The notes beneath the pieces were generated by a model that worked only from the letters and a program-made list of their open reading frames with translations, had not been told where the DNA came from and ran no database searches. Shown in pieces: positions 33,673 through 43,667 of a DNA stretch of 55,476 nucleotides (the stretch's first letter is position 1; each line of letters starts with the position of its first letter). The stretch lies in NCBI GenBank assembly GCA_013813775.1, contig JACCRE010000166.1, positions 1 through 55,476 of the forward strand, read 5' to 3'. The DNA comes from Planctomycetaceae bacterium. Lineage in GTDB: Bacteria > Planctomycetota > Planctomycetia > Planctomycetales > Planctomycetaceae. Both the position numbers and the translations under genes were made by a program.

Positions 33673-35964
33673 ATGCCAACCGACTTTGAACGCCTGTTGA
33701 TCGAGTACGTTTCCGACGCGAGCTACACGCCGGTTAAGCCGGGAATACTCGCCCGGCAGTTGGGCCTGAAAGGTCCCGCCAAGCACCAGCTTCACGAAGC
33801 GCTCGACACGCTGCTCGCGAGCGGTCGCCTGCGCGAGGACAAGAAGGGTCGGATCGTTCCGAAGAGCGTGCAAGGAGCGATCGTCGGCACGATCAAGAAG
33901 ATCGCGGCGGGCGGTGCTTACCTAATCCCGCATCCCGACCGCGCCGGCGAGAAGATCGACGATGTGTTTGTCCCGGCCGAGGATCTTCGCGACGCCCACA
34001 CCGGCGACGAAGTCCTCGTGCGGCTTTCGAGGCGGCGCGGCCACGGCGGTAAGCGGTATGGTCGCGTCGAGGAGATTCTGAATCGCGCGACGGCGGCGTT
34101 CGTCGGCACGTACGTCGAGCGCAGCGGCCGGGGATTCGTGCGAGTCGACGGCACGCAGTTTGAGTCGGCGATTCCCGTCGGCGATCCCGGTGCGAAAGGC
34201 GCGCAGCCCAATGACAAGGTCGTCATCGAGATGCTGCGCTTCCCGACGCACGCCCTCGCCGGAGAGGCGGTGCTCACGAGGGTGCTCGGTCCGGCCGGCG
34301 AGCCGGAAGTCGACACGCTGTCGATCATCGCTGAGTTTGGCCTGCCGGAAGAGTTCTCGGAGGAAGCGGTCGATCAAGCGGCGGCGGCCGCCAAGGATTT
34401 CGAGGAAAATGAACTTGGTTCTCGGCTCGACCTGACCAAAGAGACGATCATCACGATCGACCCGGTCGACGCCCGCGACTTCGACGACGCGATCTCGCTC
34501 AAGCGTTCGGAGGACGGGCATTGGCATCTCGGCGTCCACATCGCCGACGTCGCCCATTTCGTGACTCCCGGGTCTCCGCTCGACGACGAGGCGAAACGTC
34601 GCGGCACTAGCGTCTACTTGCCCGGCCGCGTGATTCCCATGCTGCCGGAGGTGATCTCCAACGGATTGGCGAGCCTGCAGCAGGATCGCGTCCGCTTCAC
34701 CAAGTCGGCCTTCATCGAGTTCGACGCGGAAGGCCGCGTGCTGCATACCGAGTTCGCCAATTCGGCGATCAAGGTCGTGCGGCGGTTCGCCTACGAACAG
34801 GTGATGCCGATCGTGCGTGAGCCGAACAATCATGACGACGTTCCGCACGATGTTCGCAAGTTGCTCGGCGAGATGTACGAACTGGCGATGATCCTTCGCC
34901 GCCGACGGTTCGAGGCCGGTGCGCTGGAGCTCGATCTCGTGGAAACGAAGGTCGTCGTCGATCGTGCCGGGCACGTCACCGGCGTCAAAACGGTCGAGCA
35001 CGATGAGAGCCACCAGATCATCGAAGAGTTCATGCTCGCAGCGAATACGGCGGTCGCCACGACTCTGATGGACCTCCATGTGCCGTTCATCCGCCGGGCG
35101 CATGGCGATCCCGACGAAGAGAAATTGCGGCTGTTCGCGGAGTTCGTGGGCACGCTCGGTTATCCGCTCAAGAAGTTCCAGAGCCGCCCCGACCTTCAGA
35201 AGCTCATCCGCGAGGTCCGAGGAGAGCCGACGGAACACGCCGTGAATTACGCGTTGCTCCGCAGCCTTAAACAGGCCGTGTATACGGTCGAAGAGGAAGG
35301 GCATTACGCGCTCGCCGTCGCGAACTACTGCCATTTCACCAGTCCGATCCGTCGCTACGCCGACCTGACGGTGCATCGGCTCATCGGCGAAATGACCGCC
35401 GGCCGCAAGAAGCCTAAAGGTCTTTCGGCCGAGCAGCTCGCCACGATTGCCAGGCGGTGCAGCGACCTGTCGCGCAAGGCGGAAGCGGCGGAACGCGAAC
35501 TCGTCAAAATCAAGCTGCTTCGCTTCATGGCCGACAAGGTCGGCGACGAGATGGATGCCGTGATTACCGGCGTCGAGCGATTCGGCGTCTTCTGCCGCGG
35601 GCTCGAAATCCCGGTCGAAGGGCTGATCCACATCACGGCTCTCGGCGCCGCGGCCAAGGAGATCTTCGATTTCGACGAGGCCGCGCACGCCCTCGTCGCC
35701 CGTACCAGCGGCTGGACGTTTCAACTGGGACGACCCCTGCGGGTTAAGATCGCACGCGTCGATATTGATGCGAGAAAGCTCGAGTTCGCGCCGGCGGATG
35801 AGGCGCCGCCCCCGTCCAATCCTCAAGGGCGCCGCTCCCAAGGCGAGCGGCCGTCGCCGCAGAATCCGAACGGCCGGCAGGGCCGGCAGAGCCGGAAGGC
35901 GAAAGCGAAGTCGAGTCGTCCGCCGCAGTCTCGCCAACCGGGGCGACGCCGCCGAGGCCGATGA
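33673..35964 (+). CDS. rnr: ribonuclease R
   Basis: This processive 3'-5' exoribonuclease has 763 residues. It contains an N-terminal winged-helix region (LLIEYVSDASYTPVKPGILA), cold-shock domains (about 60-200), the RNB catalytic domain with IDPVDARDFDDAISLKR (metal-binding Asp cluster) and HFTSPIRRYADLTVHRL, and a C-terminal S1 domain (AVITGVERFGVFCRGLEIPV). A strongly basic, Arg/Gln/Pro-rich tail of about 45 residues ends the protein, typical of RNase R and important for structured RNA. It follows yhaM by 57 bp on the same strand. Confidence 0.97.
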   Translation: MPTDFERLLIEYVSDASYTPVKPGILARQLGLKGPAKHQLHEALDTLLASGRLREDKKGRIVPKSVQGAIVGTIKKIAAGGAYLIPHPDRAGEKIDDVFVPAEDLRDAHTGDEVLVRLSRRRGHGGKRYGRVEEILNRATAAFVGTYVERSGRGFVRVDGTQFESAIPVGDPGAKGAQPNDKVVIEMLRFPTHALAGEAVLTRVLGPAGEPEVDTLSIIAEFGLPEEFSEEAVDQAAAAAKDFEENELGSRLDLTKETIITIDPVDARDFDDAISLKRSEDGHWHLGVHIADVAHFVTPGSPLDDEAKRRGTSVYLPGRVIPMLPEVISNGLASLQQDRVRFTKSAFIEFDAEGRVLHTEFANSAIKVVRRFAYEQVMPIVREPNNHDDVPHDVRKLLGEMYELAMILRRRRFEAGALELDLVETKVVVDRAGHVTGVKTVEHDESHQIIEEFMLAANTAVATTLMDLHVPFIRRAHGDPDEEKLRLFAEFVGTLGYPLKKFQSRPDLQKLIREVRGEPTEHAVNYALLRSLKQAVYTVEEEGHYALAVANYCHFTSPIRRYADLTVHRLIGEMTAGRKKPKGLSAEQLATIARRCSDLSRKAEAAERELVKIKLLRFMADKVGDEMDAVITGVERFGVFCRGLEIPVEGLIHITALGAAAKEIFDFDEAAHALVARTSGWTFQLGRPLRVKIARVDIDARKLEFAPADEAPPPSNPQGRRSQGERPSPQNPNGRQGRQSRKAKAKSSRPPQSRQPGRRRRGR

Positions 35965-36134
35965 AGGACTTACGCGCTGTCGCGTCGCAGTGCGTGGAAG
36001 TCGCGTTAGAGCCTTCCTATAATCCCGAAGCGGACGGATCGCTCGCGTTCCGTCCGCCTGCCCGAGGCTGCTCTCCCGCTTTTCTATCGATCTCGGCTCT
36101 CCTTGGGCCGACCGCCGCGCTGAAGGTTCGGACC

Positions 36135-36971
36135 GTGCCGAGACTGTTTTGCGTCCTGTCTTCGACCATCGGGCAAAAGTACCTGATGGGTGTCACGGGA
36201 CTGCTGCTCTGCGGTTTCCTTGCGACGCATCTCGCCGGCAACTTGTTGATCTTTCAGGGACAAGAGGCGTACAACGCCTATGAAGCGAAGCTTCATGCAT
36301 TCGGCCCGCTGCTGTGGGCGGCCGAAATCGGCCTGCTGGCCTTGTTCGTCGTCCATCTGATCCTGGCCGTGACGCTTACGGTGGCGAACCGCAGGGCGCG
36401 GGGGCGCGACGGCTACGAGGTCAAAGAGTCGAAACAGGACACGAGTGTTCTGAACGCCGCGCCGCGAAGCTGGATGTTCGTTTCCGGCTCGGTGGTGCTG
36501 GTCTTCTTGGTCTATCACGTCGCCGGGTCGCGGTTCGGACTGATGGACGAGTCGCCGACGCTCGCTCGCCTGGCGATCGAAGAGGGCTCGGTGGAAGAAT
36601 ACGGTGCCGCCGAAAGCCGGACCGGCTTGCCCGCGATTTTCGGTTACGAACGCATGGTTGCGATCCTGCGTTCGCCGGTCTCCGCAGTCGTATATCTTAT
36701 CGGACTGGCGTTCCTCGGCTTCCATTTATCACATGGGTTCGCCAGCGCGTTCCGCTCGCTCGGAATCGCGCACCCGATTTACACTCCGTGGATCTATCGC
36801 ATCGGTCTTGCGTTCGCGGTGGTGATCTCTGTCGGATTCGCAAGCATTCCGATCTGGATCTGGGCCTTCAACGTACAGGTTCCTTCGCCCATGGCGCCGG
36901 TCGATCCCGAGACGGCGAACGAGGCGCTGGAGGCGCTGATTTTCCACGCCGGAGGCATGCCTCCGGCTTAG
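36135..36971 (+). CDS. sdhC: succinate dehydrogenase cytochrome b subunit
   Basis: The GTG at 36135 is chosen as start because homology to the b558 family begins here ([20 protein letters not shown]) and AAGG lies about 9 nt upstream; an open upstream extension to 35961 overlaps the rnr stop and is not protein-like. The 278-residue product has five membrane spans ([94 protein letters not shown]) with His residues suited to bind two haems. It is the membrane anchor of a type B/five-span succinate:quinone oxidoreductase and the first gene of sdhCAB. Confidence 0.94.
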   Translation: MPRLFCVLSSTIGQKYLMGVTGLLLCGFLATHLAGNLLIFQGQEAYNAYEAKLHAFGPLLWAAEIGLLALFVVHLILAVTLTVANRRARGRDGYEVKESKQDTSVLNAAPRSWMFVSGSVVLVFLVYHVAGSRFGLMDESPTLARLAIEEGSVEEYGAAESRTGLPAIFGYERMVAILRSPVSAVVYLIGLAFLGFHLSHGFASAFRSLGIAHPIYTPWIYRIGLAFAVVISVGFASIPIWIWAFNVQVPSPMAPVDPETANEALEALIFHAGGMPPA

Positions 36972-37017
36972 GTGCATGCGCGACATCAAAACTTTCAAGC
37001 TATCAATCGTTTCCAAC

Positions 37018-38949
37018 ATGGCGACAGTGGCGCAGCGGATTCTCGACTCGCGGGTTCCCGATGGGTCCATCGAGAAGAAATGGGACAAGCGGATCTTCGA
37101 CGTGAAGCTCGTGAACCCCGCCAACAAGCGGAAGTACGAGATCATCGTGGTGGGCACCGGTCTGGCTGGGGCGAGCGCGGCCGCCTCGCTCGCGGAGCTC
37201 GGCTATCGTGTCAAAGTCTTCTGCATCCAGGATTCGCCGCGGCGAGCGCACAGCATCGCCGCACAAGGCGGAATCAACGCCGCCAAGAATTACCAGAACG
37301 ACGGCGACAGCGTCTGGAGGCTGTTCTACGACACCGTCAAGGGCGGCGACTATCGCAGCCGTGAGGCGAACGTTTATCGCCTCGCCCAGATCAGCACGCG
37401 GATCATCGATCATTGCGTCGCGTTGGGCGTCCCGTTCGCTCGCGAATACGGCGGAACGCTCGCTAATCGCAGTTTCGGCGGGGCGCAGGTCTCGCGGACG
37501 TTCTACGCACGGGGCCAGACCGGTCAGCAGCTTTTGCTGGGCGCTTACAGCGCGATGAACCGACAGATCTACGCCGGAAAGGTGAAGAGCTTCCCAAAGC
37601 GCGAGATGCTCGACCTCATCACCCTCGACGGCGTCGCGCGCGGCATCGTCTGTCGAAATCTGACGACGGGACAGTTCGAGACGCACGTCGGCCATGCTGT
37701 CGTGCTGGCGACCGGCGGCTACGGCAACGTGTTCTACCTCTCGACCAACGCGAAAAGTTGCAACGTGACGGCGGCCTGGCGCTGCCATCGTCGCGGAGCC
37801 TACTTCGCCAATCCCTGCTACACGCAGATTCATCCGACCTGCATTCCGGCGAGCGGCGACTATCAGTCGAAGCTCACTTTGATGAGCGAGAGCCTTCGCA
37901 ACGACGGCCGGGTGTGGGTGCCGAAGGCGAAAGATGACGACCGACCTCCGCATGACGTCCCTGAAGCCGATCGCGACTACTTCCTGGAACGCCGCTACCC
38001 GTCGTTCGGAAACCTTGTGCCGAGGGACGTGGCGAGCCGCGCGGCAAAAGAGCGTTGCGACGCCGGCTACGGCGTCGGCCCCACGGGCAACGCCGTCTAC
38101 CTCGACTTCCGCGATGCGATCAAGCGGGACGGCGAAAAAACGGTCCGCGGCAAGTACGGCAATCTGTTCCAGATGTACGAGGAGATCACGGCCGACGATC
38201 CATATCACACGCCGATGAGGATTTACCCCGCCGTCCACTACACGATGGGCGGCCTTTGGGTGGACTACAACCTGCAAAGCACGATCCCGGGTCTCTTCGT
38301 GCTCGGCGAAGCCAACTTTTCGGACCACGGCGCGAACCGGCTCGGCGCCAGCGCCCTGATGCAGGGCCTCGCCGACGGCTACTTCGTGATTCCGTATACG
38401 TTGGGCGATCATCTCGCGCGGGCGAAGTTCCCGAGCGTCAGCGAAGATCACCCCGCCTGTAAAGAGGCGCTCGTCGAGTCTCGCAACCGCATCGAACGTC
38501 TGCTCGGCGTGAACGGAACTCAAACGGTCGACTCGTTCCATCGCGCCCTCGGCAAGATCATGTGGGACAAGTGCGGCATGGAGCGGACCGCCTCCGGCTT
38601 GCAGCAGGCGATCGACGAGATCCGCGGCCTTCGCGAAGAGTTCTGGAGCGACGTGAAGGTCATCGGCACCGAGGGCAGCTTCAATCAGAACCTGGAGCAC
38701 GCCGGCCGGGTCGCCGATTTCCTTGAATTCGGCGAACTTCTGTGCTTTGACGCTCTGCAACGCAACGAAAGCTGCGGCGGCCATTTCCGGGGCGAATACC
38801 AGACTCCTGAAGGCGAAGCACTGCGCGACGACGAAAATTATGCGTACGTCGCCGCCTGGGAGTTCAACGGTGTCGGCAACGAGGCGACGCTTCACAAAGA
38901 ATCTCTGACGTTCGAGGACGTTCCGCTCGCGACACGCAGCTATAAATAA
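37018..38949 (+). CDS. sdhA: succinate dehydrogenase flavoprotein subunit
   Basis: The ATG at 37018 ([17 protein letters not shown]) is preferred over an ATG at 36976 because the family begins with this region. The 643-residue protein has the FAD-binding [17 protein letters not shown], the covalent-flavin His in [13 protein letters not shown], the substrate-binding PCYTQIHPT and the Arg/His catalytic segment [12 protein letters not shown], then [18 protein letters not shown]. It belongs to the group associated with five-span cytochrome b subunits (as in Bacteroidetes and epsilonproteobacteria). It oxidises succinate to fumarate and passes electrons to SdhB. Confidence 0.97.
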   Translation: MATVAQRILDSRVPDGSIEKKWDKRIFDVKLVNPANKRKYEIIVVGTGLAGASAAASLAELGYRVKVFCIQDSPRRAHSIAAQGGINAAKNYQNDGDSVWRLFYDTVKGGDYRSREANVYRLAQISTRIIDHCVALGVPFAREYGGTLANRSFGGAQVSRTFYARGQTGQQLLLGAYSAMNRQIYAGKVKSFPKREMLDLITLDGVARGIVCRNLTTGQFETHVGHAVVLATGGYGNVFYLSTNAKSCNVTAAWRCHRRGAYFANPCYTQIHPTCIPASGDYQSKLTLMSESLRNDGRVWVPKAKDDDRPPHDVPEADRDYFLERRYPSFGNLVPRDVASRAAKERCDAGYGVGPTGNAVYLDFRDAIKRDGEKTVRGKYGNLFQMYEEITADDPYHTPMRIYPAVHYTMGGLWVDYNLQSTIPGLFVLGEANFSDHGANRLGASALMQGLADGYFVIPYTLGDHLARAKFPSVSEDHPACKEALVESRNRIERLLGVNGTQTVDSFHRALGKIMWDKCGMERTASGLQQAIDEIRGLREEFWSDVKVIGTEGSFNQNLEHAGRVADFLEFGELLCFDALQRNESCGGHFRGEYQTPEGEALRDDENYAYVAAWEFNGVGNEATLHKESLTFEDVPLATRSYK

Positions 38950-39005
38950 TCACGGCTCCCCGGTTCGCTGACTCTCTACAAAACACTTGACGTTGCCATC
39001 CTCGT

Positions 39006-39803
39006 ATGATTCAGCCCGTTCAAGCTTTGAGAAGCCACGGTCAGCGAAAGTCCTTCTCGGTTATGCTGAAGGTGTGGCGGCAGGCCGGGCCGACGGCCGA
39101 CGGCTATCTGGAAACGTTCCGAGTGGGGGACGTCAATCCGGACATGTCGTTTCTCGAGATGCTCGACCGCCTCAACGAGCGGCTGATCCTCGAAGGCAAG
39201 GATCCGGTGGCGTTCGACCACGATTGCCGCGAGGGAATCTGCGGCACCTGCGGCGTGATGATCAACGGCTTGGCGCACGGCCCCCTCAAAAACACGGCGA
39301 CTTGCCAATTACGAATGCGAAGTTTCAAGGACGGCGACACGCTCGTCCTTGAGCCGTTCCGTGCCGCGGCATTTCCCGTGGTCAAGGATCTCGTCGTCGA
39401 TCGATCGTCGCTCGATCGAATTCAACAGGCGGGCGGATACATTTCGGCGAACGTCGGCGGCGCACAAGATGCGAACGCGATCCTCGTTCCCAAGAAACAG
39501 GCCGACGTCGCGATGCATTCGGCCGCGTGCATCGGCTGCGGCGCCTGCGTGGCTGCCTGCAAGAACGCATCGGCCGCGCTCTTCACCGGTGCGAAGGTGA
39601 ATCACCTTGCGTCGTTGCCTCAAGGACAAGCCGAGCGGAAAGAGCGGGCCGTCAACATGGTCGCGCGGATGGACCTCGAGGGCTTCGGCGCCTGCACGAA
39701 CACCAACGAGTGCCAGGCCGCCTGCCCGGCGAACATCAGCATTCAGGACATCAGCAAGCTTAACCGCGAATACTTTTGGGCGTCACTGACGAGCCAGGAT
39801 TGA
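39006..39803 (+). CDS. sdhB: succinate dehydrogenase iron-sulfur subunit
   Basis: The start at 39006 keeps the first beta strand (KSFSVMLKVWRQAG) complete; an internal ATG at 39063 would cut it. The 265-residue protein has the plant-type [2Fe-2S] motif CREGICGTCG with the fourth ligand in NTATCQL, and the C-terminal bacterial ferredoxin-like clusters CIGCGACVAACKNAS and CTNTNECQAACPANIS for [4Fe-4S] and [3Fe-4S]. It links SdhA to the membrane cytochrome. It ends the sdhCAB operon; a perfect palindrome follows 9 bp after the stop. Confidence 0.97.
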   Translation: MIQPVQALRSHGQRKSFSVMLKVWRQAGPTADGYLETFRVGDVNPDMSFLEMLDRLNERLILEGKDPVAFDHDCREGICGTCGVMINGLAHGPLKNTATCQLRMRSFKDGDTLVLEPFRAAAFPVVKDLVVDRSSLDRIQQAGGYISANVGGAQDANAILVPKKQADVAMHSAACIGCGACVAACKNASAALFTGAKVNHLASLPQGQAERKERAVNMVARMDLEGFGACTNTNECQAACPANISIQDISKLNREYFWASLTSQD

Positions 39804-39812
39804 AGTCGATCT

Positions 39813-39842
39813 GAAGCCGACCGGTTGCAACCGGTCGGCTTC
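39813..39842. terminator. perfect 30-bp palindrome after sdhB, probable terminator
   Basis: The half-site reads GAAGCCGACCGGTTG and the whole 30-mer is self-complementary. It shares the core ACCGGTTGCAACCGGT with the palindrome at 19219-19248. No clear T-run follows on the plus strand (ATGCGTGC), so it may end transcription less strongly or act as an mRNA-stabilising hairpin. gcvT begins about 30 bp further on. Confidence 0.65.
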
Positions 39843-39875
39843 ATGCGTGCGACCGCGAAATTTGGCAACGAATCG

Positions 39876-40955
39876 ATGCTGAAAACGCCCCTTCACGACT
39901 GGCATGTCGCGCACGGCGGTCGCATGGTCGATTTTGCCGGCTGGTCGATGCCGGTGCAATATTCGACGATCACCGACGAGCATCAGGCCGTCCGAAACGC
40001 CGCGGGACTGTTCGACATCAGTCACATGGGCCGGTTGCGGGTGACGGGCACCGAGGCGGCGAGCCTCGTCGAGAGGCTCGTCACATGCCGTATCTCGTCC
40101 TTGAAGCCGGGACGGGTGCGTTACGGCCTGATGACGAACGAGGCAGGCGGAATTCTCGACGACGTGCTGATCTACGCCCTCGGCGAGGGGGATCTCGCGA
40201 TCGTCGTGAATGCCTCCAACCGCAGGAAGATCGTGAGCTGGATCGAGAGTCACATCGGCGACGCCGACGTCGCGTTCGCCGACGACACCCTGCAACTTGG
40301 CATGATCGCGTTGCAAGGCCCGCGGGCGGCCGAGCTGCTGTCGTCGCACGTCGACATCGATCTTTCGAAGCTGGGCTACTACAGGTGCCTCAATGCGACC
40401 GTGTTTGACCTGTCGGCGCTCGTCAGCCGCACGGGTTATACGGGTGAAGACGGTTTCGAGTTCATTTTGCCTGCCGAACTCGCGCCCGGCTTATGGGAAC
40501 GCTTGATGTCGCTCGGAGGCGGAAGCGTGACCGCCTGCGGCCTCGGTTGTCGCGACACGCTGCGGCTCGAAGCCGCAATGCCGCTTTACGGACACGAACT
40601 GCGCGAGAGCATCGACCCGATCACCGCCGGACTCTCCTTCGCCGTCGCGCTCGACAAGAACTTCATCGGCCGCGACGCAATCAAACAAGTTGCCGAACAC
40701 GGGCCTGAAAAAGTGCGGGTCGGACTGCGACTCGCGGGCAAGCGAATCGCACGCGAGGGCACATCGATCTTGGCCGGCGAGAAGACCGTTGGCGAAGTCA
40801 CCTCCGGGACGTTTGCACCGACGCTCCAAGCGAGTATCGCTATGGGTTATGTGTTTTCACAATTCGCCGAATCCGGTACGACGCTCGACGTTGACCTTCG
40901 TGGCAAACGGGAATCGACCGCAGTGGTCCCGCTACCGTTTTATCGTCGGGCATGA
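39876..40955 (+). CDS. gcvT: aminomethyltransferase (glycine cleavage system T protein)
   Basis: The ATG at 39876 (LKTPLHDWHVAHGGRMVDFA) matches the usual GcvT start; an ATG at 39843 adds 11 residues and cannot be excluded. The 359-residue protein has VDFAGWSMPVQY, the tetrahydrofolate-site DISHMGRLRVTG, ALQGPRAAELL, SRTGYTGEDGFEF and LRLEAAMPLYGHEL. It transfers the aminomethyl group from the lipoyl H protein to tetrahydrofolate. The H and P protein genes are not in this window. Regulation is not visible; no glycine riboswitch was recognised upstream. Confidence 0.96.
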   Translation: MLKTPLHDWHVAHGGRMVDFAGWSMPVQYSTITDEHQAVRNAAGLFDISHMGRLRVTGTEAASLVERLVTCRISSLKPGRVRYGLMTNEAGGILDDVLIYALGEGDLAIVVNASNRRKIVSWIESHIGDADVAFADDTLQLGMIALQGPRAAELLSSHVDIDLSKLGYYRCLNATVFDLSALVSRTGYTGEDGFEFILPAELAPGLWERLMSLGGGSVTACGLGCRDTLRLEAAMPLYGHELRESIDPITAGLSFAVALDKNFIGRDAIKQVAEHGPEKVRVGLRLAGKRIAREGTSILAGEKTVGEVTSGTFAPTLQASIAMGYVFSQFAESGTTLDVDLRGKRESTAVVPLPFYRRA

Positions 40956-41014
40956 AAACCTTCGTTCCTCGATTGCGACCCGCCGCTACACCCATTTGCC
41001 GATCCAATCGGCCC

Positions 41015-41296
41015 ATGACTATGAACCGCGACTACAGCGCCCACCAGCAAAAAATCATCAAGCGGTACTACGACAACCGCGAGCAGATCGACCAGCAGAA
41101 GCTGAGCGAGCTGGCGACGGAACTTTACTTGGCGAGCGGCAAGAAGCTCGAAAAGCTCTGGACGAGCGCCGAAGAGACGATGCGCCGCATGAAAGTTCCC
41201 GAGAGCCGCATCGCCCACGTCGTCGCGAAACGCGATCCGGCTCTAGTGGCCGAGGTCGTCAAAGATGTCGAATCGGGGAAGATCGGCGGCAAATAG
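41015..41296 (+). CDS. hypothetical protein, 93 residues
   Basis: The start at ATG 41015 (or 41021) begins a compact, charged, helical protein: RDYSAHQQKIIKRYYDNREQ, QKLSELATELYLASGKKLEK and SRIAHVVAKRDPALVAEVVK. No signal peptide or membrane span is present and no family is recognised. The regular helix-forming composition and coding bias support a real gene. It follows gcvT by 59 bp and is convergent with the DUF1549/DUF1553 gene, only 7 bp away. Confidence 0.75.
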   Translation: MTMNRDYSAHQQKIIKRYYDNREQIDQQKLSELATELYLASGKKLEKLWTSAEETMRRMKVPESRIAHVVAKRDPALVAEVVKDVESGKIGGK

Positions 41297-41303
41297 CCTG
41301 CTC

Positions 41304-43526
41304 TCACCTTCGCAGCAGGAATTCGGTGCTGTTAAGCAGCGCCCACATCAGATCCTGCAAGGCTTGTCGTCGGTCTTCAGCGGCCGAAATGTACGCGACC
41401 GCGGCCGTCTTCTCTTCGTCGGTCGGACCTCGCGTCAGCGACGACCAGTAAAGTTCGTCGACGATCTGCTCGGGCGTGAGCTCCGACGACGACATGCCTG
41501 CCAGACGATTTTGCTCCGCGTTCAACAACCCGTCGATCAGGTCGCCGCTCATCAGGCGGAACGTCTGTGCGAGCGTCGTCTCATCGGTTCTCTCGCAGTC
41601 GCACGGTGTCAACCGAGGCGGCTTGCCGAAAGTTTTGAGGAATCTGTCTCCCGCAGTCCCCTTGCCGCGACGGTCGTGAATGCTCCGCACGCCCATGATT
41701 TCGGCGGCGCGGGTTCCGGCCTCGTATCCGCCGAACTCGATCGACGAGCCCGTGGCCTGAGTCATCGCGTCGAGCAACTGCTCGGCCGAGAGCCGCCGCA
41801 CGATCGCGTGGGAGAAATTCAACTCATCGCCGGCATTCGCCGCGTTCGTCTCCGACGAGAGCTGGTAAACCCTCGACGCCATGATCGTGCGGATCAGGTG
41901 CCGAAGGTCGAACCCGGATCCGACGAGAGCATCCGCTAGGGCGTCGAGCAATTCCGGGTTCACAGGCGGGTTCGTCGCCCGGAAGTCATCCGTCGGATCG
42001 ACGATTCCTCGGCCGAGAAGGTCGGTCCACACGCGGTTCGTCATGATCCGGGCGAACTGCTTGTTGTCGGGGCTGGTGAGCCAGGCCGCAAGCTGCTCGA
42101 GACGATCCCCATTCGGGTCGGGCACCGCGCCCGAGGCATCAATGAAGCGGGGCGGGATCGCCTCGTCCGTGTCCGGATGAAGAACCGGTTTCTGCTTCGG
42201 ATCGAGAATCACAACCTGCTCGCCGACGAACTCGTGCTTGTCATTCTCGTCTTTGCGATTGTTCTCTTTGATCTCGTACTCGATCTGCGAGAAGTTGTTG
42301 GCCCATCCGTAATAGTCGTTCTGAGTCCAGCGATCGAACGGGTGGTTGTGGCACTTCGCGCATTGCAACCGCACGCCGAGAAACAACTGAGCGACGGTCT
42401 CGGCACGAGTGATCGGATCTCGCATTGCTCGATAGAAGTTCGCCGGCGGAACTTCGTACGTGCTTCCGCGTGCGGAAACGAATTCGCGGGCGAACCTGTC
42501 GAGCGGCTTGTTTTCCGCAAGGCTTTGTCGAATCCACTCGACGTAGATTCTGATGCCTTTCTCGTCGAGCGTCTTCTCCTCGGCGCGGAGCAGGTCCGAC
42601 CATTTCAGTCCCCAGAACGTCGCGAATTCGGGACGTGCAAGAAGCTCGTCGACGAGCCGGGTTCGCTTGTCCGATGAGTCGTCGGCGACGAACGCCCGCG
42701 CTTCGTCGGCCGTCGGGAGCAATCCGAGCAAATCAAGATGGGCGCGGCGGACGAAAGTCGCGTCGTCGCAGATCGCGGAGGGATTGACCTTCAGTCGTCG
42801 CAACTTTGCGAACGCGAGTTCATCGACGAAGTTCGTCGGCTCTGGGGCCGACCACACGAAGTCGCGCCGATCGGGAACGTACGCGAGCCGCATCGGCACC
42901 TGATGTTCAAGGTAACGGACCGTCACCGTGACCTCGCCGGGGCCGGTGAGGCGCACCGTGCCGTCGCCAGATGTCTCCGCGAGCAGGCTCGAGGATTCGA
43001 ACACGACGAGATCGGTCACATCCTGGCGACGGCCGTCATCGAAGATGGCCGTCGCGCTGACCTTGACGGAATCGTGCGCCGGTTCGAGCAATGCCTCGAT
43101 CGGCGATACTTCCAGCAGCGACGGCAAGGGTTCGTCGTCTCCGAACGGCATGCCGGCCGCGATCCAGTCATGAAGAATGCGGTAACTGCGGTCGTCAGTA
43201 TGGAACCGGCGTCCCCCCTCGTGCGGGATGGACATTGACGGTTTGAGAAGCAGCAGACTTCGTGCGGGATCGAGTGGATTGACGCGCCGGCCGCCGTCGC
43301 CGCGCGTCATCGTCGCGAAATCTTTTGCCGCATCTTCGCCGCGCAGCGAAAGCTGGAATCCGCCCTTGCCGTTCTTGTTGCCGTGGCACGTTCCCTGATT
43401 GCAACCTGCCCGCGACAGGACGGGCATCACGTGGATGCGGAACGACGGTGACGCCGCATGGGTTGGAGCGGGCGACGCAACGGACAACAGGATGATGAGC
43501 AACGACAGGCGGGCAGGTCGAGACAT
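41304..43526 (-). CDS. planctomycete DUF1549/DUF1553 protein with N-terminal cysteine motif
   Basis: This 740-residue exported protein has a signal peptide (LSLLIILLSVASPAPTHAA). Near residue 40 is the family-specific GCNQGTCHGNKNGKGGFQLSL motif (first part), then an Ig-like/BIG2-type segment (KVSATAIFDDGRRQDVTDLV, GEVTVTVRYLEHQVP). DUF1549 spans the middle (RRAHLDLLGLLPTADEARAF, QCAKCHNHPFDRW with CxxCH) and DUF1553 the C-terminal part (RIMTNRVWTDLLGRGIVDPT, LIRTIMASRVYQLSS). Unlike the gene at 9882 it has no adjoining DUF1501 partner. A role in extracellular polymer metabolism is inferred only from the family. Confidence 0.93.
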   Translation of the reverse strand: MSRPARLSLLIILLSVASPAPTHAASPSFRIHVMPVLSRAGCNQGTCHGNKNGKGGFQLSLRGEDAAKDFATMTRGDGGRRVNPLDPARSLLLLKPSMSIPHEGGRRFHTDDRSYRILHDWIAAGMPFGDDEPLPSLLEVSPIEALLEPAHDSVKVSATAIFDDGRRQDVTDLVVFESSSLLAETSGDGTVRLTGPGEVTVTVRYLEHQVPMRLAYVPDRRDFVWSAPEPTNFVDELAFAKLRRLKVNPSAICDDATFVRRAHLDLLGLLPTADEARAFVADDSSDKRTRLVDELLARPEFATFWGLKWSDLLRAEEKTLDEKGIRIYVEWIRQSLAENKPLDRFAREFVSARGSTYEVPPANFYRAMRDPITRAETVAQLFLGVRLQCAKCHNHPFDRWTQNDYYGWANNFSQIEYEIKENNRKDENDKHEFVGEQVVILDPKQKPVLHPDTDEAIPPRFIDASGAVPDPNGDRLEQLAAWLTSPDNKQFARIMTNRVWTDLLGRGIVDPTDDFRATNPPVNPELLDALADALVGSGFDLRHLIRTIMASRVYQLSSETNAANAGDELNFSHAIVRRLSAEQLLDAMTQATGSSIEFGGYEAGTRAAEIMGVRSIHDRRGKGTAGDRFLKTFGKPPRLTPCDCERTDETTLAQTFRLMSGDLIDGLLNAEQNRLAGMSSSELTPEQIVDELYWSSLTRGPTDEEKTAAVAYISAAEDRRQALQDLMWALLNSTEFLLRR

Positions 43527-43667
43527 CGTCGCAACGAGGCGGGGGTAGGGCGACCGATCAATGGCGGGCGATGCATCCTACTCTGTTTTTCCTCGAAGTC
43601 GAATCTCGCGGACTTATCGGCGTTCGGGAGCAGCCATTGAGCCGGTCCCGTTGGGGTGCGGAGGCAA

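Noticed and set aside
33922-35937. A 671-codon open frame on the minus strand
   Set aside because: It is the antisense of rnr. The translated sequence is arginine- and leucine-rich without recognisable domains.
35961-36134. An upstream extension of sdhC starting with an ATGA overlap on the rnr stop
   Set aside because: The extra 58 residues do not resemble the start of the cytochrome b family, which begins at the GTG at 36135.
37003-38895. A 630-codon open frame on the minus strand
   Set aside because: It is the antisense of sdhA, whose plus-strand product has all the family motifs. Long antisense frames are expected in GC-rich genes.
39843-39875. Glycine riboswitch upstream of gcvT
   Set aside because: Only about 30 bp separate the palindrome from the gcvT start, too short for a glycine riboswitch, and no such motif is visible.
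43376-43420. CX4CH motif (CNQGTCH) in the DUF1549/DUF1553 protein as an unusual haem site
   Set aside because: The GCNxGxCHG sequence is a recurring feature of this planctomycete family, so it is not unusual for it; haem binding is not proven.
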